A stretch of DNA of 64,000 nucleotides from Taeniopygia guttata. Taxonomy: Eukaryota; Chordata; Aves; Passeriformes; Estrildidae. The stretch is from positions 63,189,514 through 63,253,513 of the forward strand of contig NC_133063.1 in NCBI RefSeq assembly GCF_048771995.1, read 5' to 3'. A program made the translations under genes and the position numbers. Below are positions 43,201 to 55,400 of the stretch, piece by piece (position 1 is the first letter of the stretch; the number at the start of each line of letters is the position of its first letter). The notes under the pieces were generated by a model, which saw only the letters and a program-made list of their open reading frames with translations, was not told the DNA's origin and made no database searches.

Positions 43201-44864
43201 GCCTGTTCCCTGCTGCCAGCTCAGGATTGGAAAGGAGGCATTTGTTTATTTCAGTACTCGGTGCATAGGGAATCACTCCCCTAACACCTGCACAGCCAGC
43301 AATCTCACTTATTAGTTTGTATCCATGGAACTAAGACATATTCAATACTTTGCTGAAATTCACAGGCTAAACATTCCTCCAAATTATTTGACATATTTAA
43401 ATAATTTCTCAGAATTTATTGACATCAGAGTAGAAGTATCCTGTAGGTCCCTGGTGGTCATTGCCACAGGTTCAGGAGGAGACTCATGCACAAAAGAATC
43501 TAAGACACAACTGGGCTTGCCAAGCAAATGTATTCCATTAGTTGCAGTAGCAAATAATACCAACCCCTGGATTCCCAAAAATCCGCTGAGCAGGAGAAGG
43601 AGTTGGAGTGTGGTGCTCGGCGACAGGGGCAGGTAGGCAGTGCATTTCCAGGACATGCCCTGGATCAAAACGGTGCACACGTCATCCTTCTCACCCCTCC
43701 AGCCCAGAGCCAGGCCTTATACCTCCTGCTCAGGAGTGGAATTTTCCCAGTTACAGCATCAGCTCACACATGGCTGGCATGTGAGATGAGGCCAGGATGG
43801 CTCCAGATACTAAGGCCATGCCAACAACGGCTCCATTATGCATTGCTCCCCTTTCAAACCTTAACTGCCCACCGATTGACCCTACATTGTTTCTCTTTCA
43901 AGGGTCCTGTTCCCACCCATTAAACAATACACTTTTCTTCATTGTCTTGTCAACCTGCTCAAACACGGATCAAATATGGCAGGGCCTCGGACATGACTCC
44001 GGTTCCTGACACAGTCATTTGGGAACTATTCCATTCCTCAAATTCTCCTTTGCTGGTCAAGAGCCTCTTAAAAACATATCTTCCCTTTGAATGCATTCCA
44101 GCTACCTTCTTAGCAGGACCACTCTCTTTATTCTCAAGGCTAAAATAGCACTTGCACACATTAGGCACTGCAGTGGGGCAATACGGGGTTCAGCACTGCC
44201 TGTTAAAGCTAAAGGGATTCACAAGCTTAAGCCCTATTGAATACACTTGACATTTCTCCTTGCTGTTCTGGGAATCAACACAAGCATTTCATCAATACGC
44301 CCTTCAAGTGCTCTTGCTGAGTGAAGCCACATGGCTGTGTCAATACAGCAGCTGGGACTCAGTTTTTTCATGCATAGAAAGCCAATTTTTTATTCACAAA
44401 ACTAATTTTTATACTGTTTCCACAGACCTCATGTTTAATTCCAATTGCCTGGTTCTTTTCTTGTCCACACAATTCACTGCTTAGAAGGTGTTTTTGTGTG
44501 GACTTGCTAAGACTCTCTCTTTTACTCAGGTGTTTACAATTTTCCTTTGTGGACTCCCATTGGACAGATTTCCTGATTATTACAGATGCAGTTTTCTTAC
44601 CACAAGAGCTTGTTGTGCTAACTGCAGTCATGATTTTTCACATGGGAATTTAGCTAGCTGTACGTAGAAGACATAACAGGCCAGCTGCTCATTTTTAGGA
44701 GAGTAAGGCCTGATTTTATAAGGCCTTTCTTTGACAATACCCCCTACCTGTGTGCAACACATTGTGACTTTCTTTGAGAAATTAAGGAAGAAAACACAGA
44801 TTGCCTACTGAAATATTTCTGCTCTCTTCCAAATCAGTTCACAACTCAAGCAAAACCCTCAGGC
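43201..44864. other. Unassigned region
   Basis: No clear gene. On the minus strand a stretch at 43680-43384 has a leucine-rich hydrophobic segment (TLQLLLLLSGFLGIQGLVLF) preceded by Met, like a signal peptide. Other open stretches of 60-90 codons (44168-43959, 44631-44368) give no recognisable domain. It might be a decayed ERV envelope or an old gene; I cannot decide. Confidence 0.35.
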
Positions 44865-45315
44865 GCATCCCCGATTCCCTCTCTCCCAGCAGCTCCAAGC
44901 TGCGGCATGGCACAGCTCTTGCTGTGTGCCAGGGAGCACAAAGCAGGCCGGCCTGCTGGCCCTGAATATTTCTGCAAAGCACTCTGCAGGTCACAGCTTT
45001 GCTGTGGCTCAGTACAGAAGTGCAGGCGCTGCCTCCCAGAGCTGTGTGAGGCACTGGCTCCTGCAGCCGGGAGCTGACAAGCTGTCCCTGCCTCCCGCTG
45101 GCCCATGGTCCCCTGGCACAAGCGCCGTGCCTGAAGGACGCTGCCCTGTGCTCCAGCCTGCCGAGCAGCCCGGCTCCCTGCCCCGGTGCCCAGAGTGCTG
45201 CACACACTGCTGACCTTTGCCAGGAGTCGCAGGGCAGTCGGCACAAGAGTGGGAATGCTGAGCCAGGCCACCGGCCCTCGGCTGCCCTTGGCCTTTCTCT
45301 CCTCGGGGCAGTGAA
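44865..45315. repeat. Segment gamma, second copy
   Basis: Copy of 15470-15912 in the same orientation, ending near the block 'ctcctcggggcag'. After it the two loci diverge fully. Confidence 0.75.
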
Positions 45316-46073
45316 ATGCCTGCAGCTTCATAAGAGATCTGAGTGGGAGAAGCCCCGGTCAGTCAATCCTGGGGCTTGGTAGCAAGCTCATCTATGATAT
45401 TTGGTAACATCTCACCCTTCCTGGCTTAATAAAATTTGTAATTTGTTCTCTGTCTTCCATCTATAAGGGCCCTTTGCAAACAGGAAAACAGAAGACAGCA
45501 TGGGCCGAATGTCCATGGAAACTGCAGTATTCATGTTCAGGATCTTTTATGAGGGAACTCAGGCCACAGGCACAATGCTTATATGTTAGAACTTATCTTT
45601 AAAAACCAAAAACCTTCAAACTTTAACTGATTTAACCCTTATAGAAAAGTCTAACTATTAAAAACAACCTGTAACCCATTTATGCCTTGAAGAAAAACCC
45701 AACACCCAGAAAACAATCTGTAAACAGAAAAAACAAATTTGTAAGCAAGAAAAAGTTTGTAAGCATGAGAAATAGTTTGTAAATAAATCAAGTTCTTATA
45801 TAAACTGTCCATGAAGTAGGTAGACTTCAGGATGTTTGTCTATGCTTTCCACTGTCCACTGAAGGGTATTTTAGGCAGCTGAATATCATAGGGTTATTAG
45901 AACGTTATATTATTTACTTAAGACTCAAAGAGGGGGGTGTACCCTCAGCCCAACCCCTTTTACCCCCTTCTTCTTTGTATAATAAGAAAAATAAGGACAA
46001 ACATAGTTTTTGAGCACTGCGTGGATCTCTTTTTCACTATGAGGACTTGAAAAAAAACATTCTTCCGGATGAG
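45316..46073. other. AT-rich region, possible old ERV tail
   Basis: No gene. 'aaagaggggggtgtaccc' near 45930 looks like a polypurine tract followed by a TG LTR start in plus sense, but nothing else supports this. Confidence 0.3.
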
Positions 46074-46536
46074 TGAGAGTGAAAATTTAACAAAGTAAAA
46101 ATCTGTTTGGATTTAGGTGAAATGTACCACTTTGAGCTTGCTAGCATATGTGAAATATGTTGTTTAGTCTAATAACTACAGCACTAGCAAAGTTGTCCCA
46201 GCTAAGGAAGAGATAAGAAAGACTCCTCAGTCCTTGTAACAGACAGGGCAGAATGACCCAGGTGTTCTTTCTGTACTTTCTGACAAAAACTGAGTCCAAG
46301 TGTAACTAGCGCTAAGTGTAACGCAAAATCAGCATAATGAATATGCATGAACCTATTGTGAAATTCTATGCATATGGAAATTAGGGTAATAAAAAAGGAT
46401 CAGGAGTTCTCAGGGGTGCGCATGTCCATTGAAGGGCAATGTGTCCCGACATGCGTCCACAGCGCTGTGAATAAACATACCGTTCCCTACAAATCTTTAT
46501 TGGAATTATGGGGTTTTGATTTTTCTCCGCGTTTCA
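46074..46536 (+). mobile_element. Solo LTR, ERV1-like, TGAG target duplication
   Basis: Flanked by TGAG at 46070-46073 and 46537-46540. The end is CGCGTTTCA and the start TGAGAGTGAAAA. An AATAAAC signal near 46472 and an upstream 'aatatgcat' motif are shared in kind with the LTR at 3502-4165, so they probably belong to related families. If the LTR instead starts at 46080 (TGAAAA) the flanks do not match. Confidence 0.65.
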
Positions 46537-46833
46537 TGAGGCTTTTTTCATTTATCTCAATGGAGCATCTAGGTTTCCTAATGTATTTTTCTTTACCAGC
46601 CAGGTTCATGGCTTGATCAGGGCCATCAGCTTGGCTGGGGGAGGTTTTTTGTATTTATACTTTAAAAACAAACTTTTAATAATATCTAGTGCACAAAAAT
46701 TTTAGACACAAATAACAGCGCAAGCAATACACCCTTCTCCCCTTGTTAAAAGTTAGTAATTTTGTTAGTGATTTAATAAGATGACTTTTTACTTTTAAAA
46801 TGATGACAAGTGGCAGAACTTCAGTTAAAGAAC

Positions 46834-47484
46834 TGTTATAAGTAAAAATTGATCTAGCTAAATTAAAAGTAATAAAACCAGGTTTTATTTAGTGATCAAA
46901 TTCAGTCTGAGCTAGCTACAATAAAAAGGACAGTGCTGAGCCCGGGATCAGCACTGGATGAGACACAGGTCTGACTGCTACAGCATAGGGTCCTTTATGT
47001 TTCACACAAGACTGTCTCTCTTAAGCGGTTTTTATACAGTTTATTTTGCTTGAGGCAGAGTTTCAGTGATCAGGCTTTTTTTCCTATTTAGAGTCTTACA
47101 TATTTATAGAATTTCTTTTCTCTGTGTTGGGGAGAACAAAATGGTGTCTGGAGAGTGATGTACACCCCTGACTGAGTTACTGGAACTTGGCATTGAGATG
47201 TATTTCTCTGGTGACTCTAGCAATCTCAATCTTGGGTAGTTATTGAGAGGATCATTGCTTGGGAGTTACTAGGATCACTTTGAGAAACAATTTATCTCTG
47301 GGTAAGCTATCGGTATTTGTTTGTAAATTAAGTTTTCCTCCTTTTTGTCAGGGGTGGTCTCAACATATGTGAGGTAATCTCTTGGCTCAGACTCACATGT
47401 TTTATACAAATATTTCTTAGTAATACTAAACATTACATCTATATTTTACTTTATAGGCACAAATTACTCATATTACATATAACA
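46834..47484 (-). mobile_element. ERV C 3' LTR
   Basis: Ends TGTTATA / TATAACA (7-base inverted repeat), 651 bases. A polypurine tract, AAAAGGGGAAGG on the minus strand (47498-47487), directly precedes it. AATAAA on the minus strand lies near 46887 and a TATA-like TATAAAAAC near 47030. Confidence 0.78.
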
Positions 47485-47499
47485 ATCCTTCCCCTTTTA

Positions 47500-49860
47500 T
47501 ATTAATACATTAATTCGTGCTTTTCTAAAAAGCTTTGTATTTAGTGGATTTTCTTTTGATCTTGTGAAACTGTCTTATAATTTAACTAGTTTAGTCCTTA
47601 AAAACTCTTAGTTCTCTTTGGTCTCATTACTCTACTCTTCATTTGGAATTTCTTGGTAAAGCTTGTAAAAGTCCCCTTCTCCCTTTATTTGCTCTTTGAA
47701 TCTGGCTAAAGGATCTGTTGTTCTACTGTGTGGATTTTCTTCTTCTAATTTTGTGATTTAAGATACTTGATTTAATTTCCCTGTAGTACATTCTGGGTCT
47801 GTGGGCATGGCAGCTACCTGCATACCCTGCACTACTGAGTATATTAACTTAATAAAGCAGGGTATCAGGCAGGGCAGGAATAGGATTCTAGCTAGTGAAC
47901 ACAATATAAATAATATATATCTTTTTTTACTAAGCTCTATTAAACAAATGGACTCACTAGGATGCTTGGAGTATAGAGTTCTATTTTTGTACTGGGACAT
48001 GTGCTACTTGTTTAATTTCGTTCACTAGGTTTTTCTATAATTATCGATCTCTAGACAACACTTTGTTTTATTAAATTCTCACAAACTCTCTCTTCTTTGG
48101 CTAGTAAACAGTCTAGGGCCATCTTGTTTTGATATACAAAGGCTCTTATTTGGGAGTGTTGTTTAGATAGTAACTCGAGGGCATCTGAGGTGTGCTTTGA
48201 GACAATTTCTACTACTGCTTGGAGCTTCATTAGTCAGTTTAATAGATAAATTGGGGTCTTATACCTCCAACTCCCATCTTGGGCCTATGTCGTGGGACTA
48301 ATATTCTATTATTCTTTCTGCAGGCCACTCTTCCTCTCTCTAGGCCTGATCTTTATCAAAGATCGGGAATTTATTTTTCAAATCCTTTTTCTTTTTACTT
48401 AAGGTTTTATATAATGGATCCCCTAGTGAGTTGCATTCTGAGTGGGGCAGGGTAAAGAAAACAGGCCTTATCAATCTTATTGTGCACGACCCTTTCTACC
48501 ACTGAGGTTGTTCACTGTATGCTTTCTTCCTGCAAATTTAATATCAACTATTGGGGGCTTTTTATTTAACCTTTGTGGTTTTGGGCTCATTCTAGAGTCT
48601 TCTTAATTTACTTAAGGATTGGTAAGGATTAGCTCTAGGGCTTTTGTTCTAGTAGAGTCCAATTTTATTATTTATTTGCACTTGGCCCCTTTTTCCCAGC
48701 TCTAGTACCCTGAAGAGCTTTCTGGCTGCCAGATCTTGTTTTTGTTGGAGGAGTTTACCATCAAAGTGGATATACATGGAGTGTACCTTACTATTTTAGT
48801 ATACTCTTTTCCCTCCTTGCTAAGGTAGAACATTCTAATTACTCTCTTGTCTAAAACTTATCCCTCAGGTTTCTGAGTTATTTTAGGAGTTGCTCTGGGG
48901 CTAAACTTTTCCTTTTCTAATGCTGGTTTTCAGTGGATTTGAGCCCTCTGCAAATTTAGCAATTGGATAGTCTTAATTTTGTTGCAATTTTTTGCATCAG
49001 ATCTACAAACAGGTTTTGGTCTGAGGCAGGTAAACTCTAATTGGTGTATTGTCTCTCTAGGTGTTCATATTGTTCACTTAGGGTTCTCAACCTTTTCTTT
49101 TCTATCTTATTTTTTCTTATTTCTGCCTCGTGTCTTTTTAGTTCTTGTGTTACTTGTTTTATTTTACTCTTTGGGTCTACTCTTTCTTTATTCTTTGAGG
49201 AGCAGAATATCCTGTCATATTGCAGACAAACTCTGTCATCTTGATCTTCTAAAAGGTTAAGGATAACTGGTTCATTTCTGAGGGATAATTTGGTCTCATA
49301 TTTTAAATTCCTCTGACTTAGTATGTCTTTCTTCTTATCACACACATATTCAATAGATTATTATTATAACACAGTGGGTTCGCCTGAAAATAAGCTACAA
49401 ATAATGACTCTATTTTCCCCCCTAATCCATGCTGTGCAGTTATATTTGTCACAGGCTGAGACAGATATTTGTTCAGCGTTCTTCTTATGTATTTTGTGCT
49501 CTGACTGCCCATTTTTAGGGGTTGCTCCTTGTAAATAACACTTCATCTTTTTTTTAATCCACGTACCCCCTGCTGAGTGCTGTTTATGGAACAATGTTTT
49601 ATTTTACGCTTGCTGCAGTTCCTTGGGGCTGGGAATATTGGAGCTTCTGATTCTCCTTGTCTTTTCTGGACAGTCTGTATGCTTTGTCTGCACCCATTGC
49701 CGGGGCTCCGCACTTCTGTGGTGGGCAAGTTATTTATGTGTGTACTAGTCTTGAGGTACATTGCTAGACTCAGGTACATCAGGATTACTCCTACTATCAA
49801 TATTCTTCTGCTTTTGTTTGCATCTACTGGGTTGCTACTAGCAGCGGGTTAAGCCATCTT
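47500..49860 (-). pseudogene. ERV C env remnant
   Basis: From 49800 a hydrophobic leader-like stretch opens the region; surface-subunit frames are broken (49594-49364, 49345-49037). Near 48165-48075 the reading QNKMALDCLLAKEERVC resembles the transmembrane-subunit segment around the immunosuppressive-like motif of gammaretroviruses, but with changed residues and a stop soon after. No membrane fusion protein can be made from this. Confidence 0.6.
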
Positions 49861-50477
49861 CTCAGCAGTAAGAATAGTCTTCTGTGATATCATGCTAGGA
49901 CTGAGCTGCGTGCCTCTGTTTAAAGATGCCCTATTTGGATAGTTTAACAATATCTGAGCTGCAGAGTACTTTGTTTAATTTCCAGTACTCAACAGTAATG
50001 ATTTGAGCTTTTGGTCGTAATTTTCCCCTCAGCCTGTTTTGGAACAAGTGAAACTAAATTTCAGAATTTACTTCAATTATTCTTAGCTTAGTGGCGAGCC
50101 CTAAGACACGGTTAGTTAGGCACAGTTCCTCTTCTAAGTACTTACTGCATAAATTTTTTGGCTAATATCTCTTTTTACAGTGCGTGATCTAAACTTTGTT
50201 ACAATACTTGCATATTAAATGCACAAATGGATAACATTTACAATTAGGTTCAGTGCACTTCATCAGGTTCTTATTAGTCATTTACTTGGCTGTTGCAAGG
50301 TTATCTTCAGGTTGCTAGGGGGAGAGGTGACTTTCTACTGTGGCGTCCCTTCCCAGAGCTCAATTTTTTCACTCAAGATGTGCGTGTCTAACTCTTTTCT
50401 GCCATTCGTACTGCTATGCCTGTAGTTACGAGGACAAGAAAGGGGACTTCCCAGTGAGGTGACAGGGTGGCCTCTTT

Positions 50478-51616
50478 CTAGGTCTTTAAGAGTACTTTTT
50501 CATTGGGCTGTACTTTATGTATGAAAAAACCCAAAGGGGTACTTTGTGTTATTATTCCTTGCTTCCACACTTCCTGAAGATTCTTGCTTATGGCTATGAG
50601 CAACAGCTGTATCTGTCCATCCTCTATCCTGGGGTGCCCCACTGGCATTCTATGCTCGTATGGCACCTCGTACAGCACTTCAAAGGGAGAATAGCCCAGT
50701 CTCAGAATGAGACATGGTCTGGATATTTAGCAGGAAATGTGGCATCTGGGAAGCTTCAAAGGGAGGCATTTTACCCAGGACATTTTTGTTTCCAAAATTA
50801 ATTTTGCTAATTGGGCTTTTAATGTTTGATTCATTCTTTCAACTTGTCTGGAGCTCTGAGAATGTTATGGGATGTGGTACTCCCACTGGATCCCTAGAGT
50901 GTTGGCTACTTGCCTAATGATTTCAGAGGTGAAGAATGTCCCTTGGTCTGAATCTATGTATCTTACTAACTTATATCGGGGTAGGATTTCTTCTAGTAGA
51001 AACCTCGATATCGTTTGAGCCATAGCCCGAGAGCTTGGAAGGGCTTCTACACAGTGAGTTAGTTTGTCTACTATTACCAATAGGAATTTATATCTCTCCA
51101 CTTTAGGCAGATCAGTGAAATCTACCTGAATTCTTTCAAAAAGCCGGTATGCTACTGGGCGACTTCCCAATACCACATACTGGGTTTTTGCCCAATTAAC
51201 TTTTTGACAAATCATACACCTTTGTACCTCTTGTTTTGCTAATTCATAAATCCCCGTATACTTGAAGAATCTCAGGAATTGCTCTGCCAGGGCTTGGGCT
51301 CCCCAGTGTGTCTGTTGGTGTAATCTCCCCAGGATTTTTCTGGTATAGTTTTTAGATAACAGCTCTCTCCTGTCTGGCAATTTCTACTTACTTCTTTGTA
51401 GTCGGCCTCTTTTTTTTTATTTGCATCTTTCAATTGCTTTTGGGGAAGGGTGTGGGGGATATTTCTGGACATCCTCCTCCCCAATCTCTGGGGTACTTAC
51501 TTTTAGTAAAGCTGTGCTTTTGGCTTCTTTATCTGCTAAGTTGTTCCTTTTGGTCTTGAGCTGTATTCTTGTTTGGTGTCCTTTCACGTGGACTATGGTA
51601 ATTGCCTCTGGCACCC
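50478..51616 (-). pseudogene. ERV C pol: end of RNase H and integrase
   Basis: RNase H ends with ITIVHVKGHQ and NNLADKEAK (51614-51500). Integrase has an HHCC finger (HQQTH, CMIC), then VDFTD and DSDQG with the first two catalytic Asp. An in-frame TAA follows YHIP near 50865, and the same frame goes on to SSRQVERMNQ with the catalytic Glu. The C-terminal part (50678-50478) has YEVPYEHRMP. So the core residues are all there but a stop cuts the domain. Confidence 0.82.
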
Positions 51617-52311
51617 TGTCCTAGTTTAGGGCAAATTTGGGGAAAACCCCCTGAAAGGAGCCCCCAGGAAACCCCCACGGCCCCTCCCCACCCACCTGGT
51701 TCAGGGAAAAATTTCCTCTGAGAGGGAAGTGGAAAAGAACCTGTTTATTCAACAACAGAGCACTCCCCAACACCAAAACAATTAACACAAGATGACAACA
51801 AGACTCTTTCACCCCTCTGAAGAGCTGAACAAATCCAGAAGGTCTTTCCTGGGAGTGGTCGCCCGGGTCTGGACGCTGGAGATGGCTGCTGCAGATCACC
51901 AAATGCAGGCTCCTGGTGTTCCTTGGTGTTTCCCAGATCCCAGTCCAGAGCAGGTTGAATGGTATTCAGAAAGAGGAAAGGGGGAAAAAAAAAAAACAAC
52001 AGTCCAGGGAAAGAATTGGACTGCTTAACCTAACTAGGAAGCAAAGCAAGAAAGCAAGAAAGCAGGCAAAGCAAGCAAGCAAGCAAGCAAGCAAAGCAAG
52101 CAAGCCAAGCAAGCAAGCAAAAGCAAAGCCAGCCAGCCAGCCCTAGCCTTTTCTAGCTTTCCAGCAGACATGGGGGGAGGTGAACCAGATGATAACACAG
52201 CAAAACAAACCTTCACTTTCAGAGTCAGTTCTGAAAGCACAGAACATAATATCAAACGTAAACAGAACACACGATTGGAGATACAAACACCATAACAGTC
52301 ACCCTAGGACA
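51617..52311 (-). mobile_element. Provirus B 3' LTR
   Basis: Same sequence as 57755-58449 at offset 6138, including the A run and the gcaag tract (about 52040-52135). Preceded in minus sense by the polypurine tract AAGGGGTGGAA (52322-52312). Confidence 0.92.
52041..52135. repeat. GCAAG-type tandem repeat in the provirus B LTR
   Basis: Imperfect array of gcaag/caagc/aagcaaa units. The same array is in the other LTR (58179-58273) and a diverged version in the old LTR near 7840-7935 (read on the other strand as ctttgctt). It lies within U3 and could change length between family members. Confidence 0.85.
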
Positions 52312-52322
52312 TTCCACCCCTT
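52312..52322 (-). promoter_or_regulatory. Provirus B polypurine tract
   Basis: Minus strand AAGGGGTGGAA ends directly at the LTR start TGTCCTAG. Confidence 0.8.
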
Positions 52323-52471
52323 ATCTCCATATCTTCAACATCATGTAAAAACTCCATCAAGTTAAAACTTGTATCTTTCACTTACTCATACCTTCTTTCT
52401 CATGTCTGTGTGTTTTTATGCACAGACATTGACAGTAACATCCAGCAAACAGTGATATTTGCACAATAGTT

Positions 52472-55400
52472 TCACCCCACAATCAGATCTCCCTGAGGTA
52501 CACATCGTGTTGTTCCATCTCTCTGCATTATCCACCATGTACAACCTGGTCCCTGAGCAAAAACAATCCCACGAATGGGTTTGTCTGTACTCGAGGCAGG
52601 ATTGATCCACACTGATTTCCCTAACAAACCTCTGACATGTGCCACTGGGACTTTATCTCCGTCTACTATATTCAGGGGCTCAGACTGGGCAGGACCTGCT
52701 CGATTGGTGGAACCTCGGCTGTTAACTAACCAGGTGGCCTTTGCTAAATGTTGCTCCCAATTTTTGAAAGATCCCCCACCCAATGCTTTTAAGGTGGTTT
52801 TTAACAGTCCATTGTACCTCTCCACTTTGCCTGCAGCTGGTGCATGGTAGGGGATGTGGTACACCCACTCAATGCCATGTTCCCTAGCCCAGGTGTTGAT
52901 AAGGCTGTTCTTGAAATGAGTCCCATTGTCTGACTCAATCCTCTCAGGGGTACCATGCCTCCAAAGGACCTGCTTTTCAAGGCCCAGGATGGTGTTACGG
53001 GCTGTAGCATGAGACACAGGGTAGGTTTCCAACCATCCAGTGGTGGCTTCTACCATTGTGAGCACGTAGCGCTTGCCTTGGCGTGTCTGGGGCAGTGTGA
53101 TGTAGTCAATCTGCCAGGCCTCCCCATACTTGTACTTGGACCACCGCCCACCATACCACAGGGGCTTCACCCGCTTGGCCTGTTTGATGGTAGCGCATGT
53201 CTCACAGTCATGGATAACCTGAGAAATACTGTCCATGGTTAAATCCACCCCTCGGTCTCGTGCCCACTTATAAGTGGCATCTCTACCCTGATGGCCTGAG
53301 GCATCATGGGCCCATCGTGCTAGGAACAACTCCCCCTTGTGTTCCCAATCGAGGTCTATCTTTGACACCCCTATCTTTGCAGCCTGATCTACGTGCTGAT
53401 TGTTTTGCTGCTCTTCATTAGCTCTACTTCTGGGGACATGGGCATCTACATGGCGAACCTTCACAGGTAGCTTCTCTACCCGGGTAGCGATATCTTTCCA
53501 CTCTTCAGCAGCCCAAATTGGTTTTCCTCTACGCTGCCAGTTAGCTTCTTTCCACCTCTCTAGCCACCCCCACAGAGCATTGGCTACCATCCATGAATCA
53601 GTGTAGAGGTAGAGCTTTGGCCACTTCTCCCTTTCTGCAATGTCTAGGGCCAGTTGAACGGCTTTGAGTTCAGCAAACTGGCTTGATCCACCTTCTCCTT
53701 CAGTGGCCTCTGCAACCCGTCGTGTGGGACTCCATACAGCTGCTTTCCACTTCCGATTCATCCCTACGATGCGACAGGAACCATCAGTGAAGAGAGCATA
53801 GCGTGTTTCCTCTGCTGGCAGTTGGTTATATGGTGGAGCTTCTTCAGCCCGTGTCACTGGTTCTTCTTCTTCATCTGCGACACCAAAACTTTCACCTTCG
53901 GGCCAATTTGTAATTACTTCCAAAATCCCAGGGCGATTCAGCTTACCAATATGGGCACGCTGCGTGATGAGAGCAATCCACTTGCTCCATGTAGCACTGG
54001 TGGCATGGTGGGTGGAGGGAACCTTTCCTCTGAACATCCACCCCAGCACCGGTAGTCGGGGTGCCAGGAGGAGTTGTGCTTCTGTGCCAATCACCTCTGA
54101 GGCGGCCTGGACTCCCTCGTAGGCGGCCAAGATTTCCTTCTCTGTTGGGGTGTAGTTGGCTTCAGACCCTCTGTAGCTCCGACTCCAAAATCCCAGTGGT
54201 CGGCCCCGAGTCTCATCAGGCACCTTCTGCCAAAGGCTCCAGGACAGACCATGGTTCCCGGCTGCAGAGTAGAGTACGTTCTTCACATCTGGTCCTGTCC
54301 TGACTGGGCCAAGAGCTACTGCATGAGCAATTTCCTGCTTTATCTGGGTGAAAGCTTGCTGCTGCTCAGGGCCCCAACAGAAATCATTCTTCTTACGGGT
54401 GACCAGGTAGAGGGGACTCACGATCTGACTGTACTCAGGAATGTGCATTCTCCAAAAACCAATGGCGCCTAAGAAAGCTTGTGTCTCTTTCTTGTTGGTT
54501 GGTGGAGACATGGCTGTGATCTTGTTGATGACATCTGTAGGAATCTGACGCCGTCCATCTTGCCACTTCACTCCCAAGAACTGGATCTCTCGAGCAGGTC
54601 CCTTCACTTTACTCTTCTTGATGGCGAAACCAGCTTCCAGGAGGATTCGGATGATTTTCTCTCCTTTCTCAAACACTTCTGCTGCTGTGTTCCCCCACAC
54701 AATGATATCATCAATATATTGTAGATGTTCTGGAGCCTCACCCTTTTCTAGTGCAGTCTGGATCAGTCCATGGCAGATGGTAGGACTGTGCTTCCACCCC
54801 TGGGGCAGTCGGTTCCAGGTATACTGCACTCCCCTCCATGTAAAGGCAAACTGAGGCCTGCATTCTGCTGCCAGAGGAATGGAGAAAAATGCATTGGCAA
54901 TATCAATAGTGGCGTACCACTTTGCTGCCTTGGACTCCAGCTCGTACTGGAGTTCCAGCATATCTGGCACAGCAGCGCTCAGTGGTGGAGTCACTTCATT
55001 CAATGCACGGTAGTCCACAGTCAATCTCCATTCTCCTTCAGATTTACGCACAGGCCAAATGGGGCTGTTGAAGGGTGAGTGGGTTTTGCTGACCACCCCT
55101 TGGCTCTCCAGCTCTCGGATCATCTTATGGATGGGAACCACAGCATCTCGAGTTGTTCTGTACTGTCGACGATGCACTGTTGAAGTGGCAACTGGTACCT
55201 TTTGTTCTTCTCCCTTCAACAGTCCTACTGTAGTTGGATTCTCAGACAGTCCAGGCAAGGTGTTCAGTTGCTGGATGCCCTCTGTCGCTACAGCTGCTAT
55301 CCCAAATGCCCACCTGAGTCCCTTTGGGTCTTTAAAATATCCCCTTCGAAGGTAATCTATGCCCAAAATACATGGGGCCTCTGGGCCAGTCACAATAGGG

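Larger units (their letters stand above)
46834..51616 (-). mobile_element. ERV C, gammaretrovirus-like, 3' part
   Basis: In minus-strand sense this holds the end of RNase H, integrase, env remnants and the 3' LTR. Its pol continues beyond provirus B at 58450 to about 58800; gag, most of RT and the 5' LTR are absent from the window. Stops break the frames but motifs are readable. Confidence 0.82.

Noticed and set aside
49037..49345. Charged open frame of 102 codons as a coiled-coil gene
   Set aside because: It lies in the env region of ERV C with stops on both sides; taken as env remnant.
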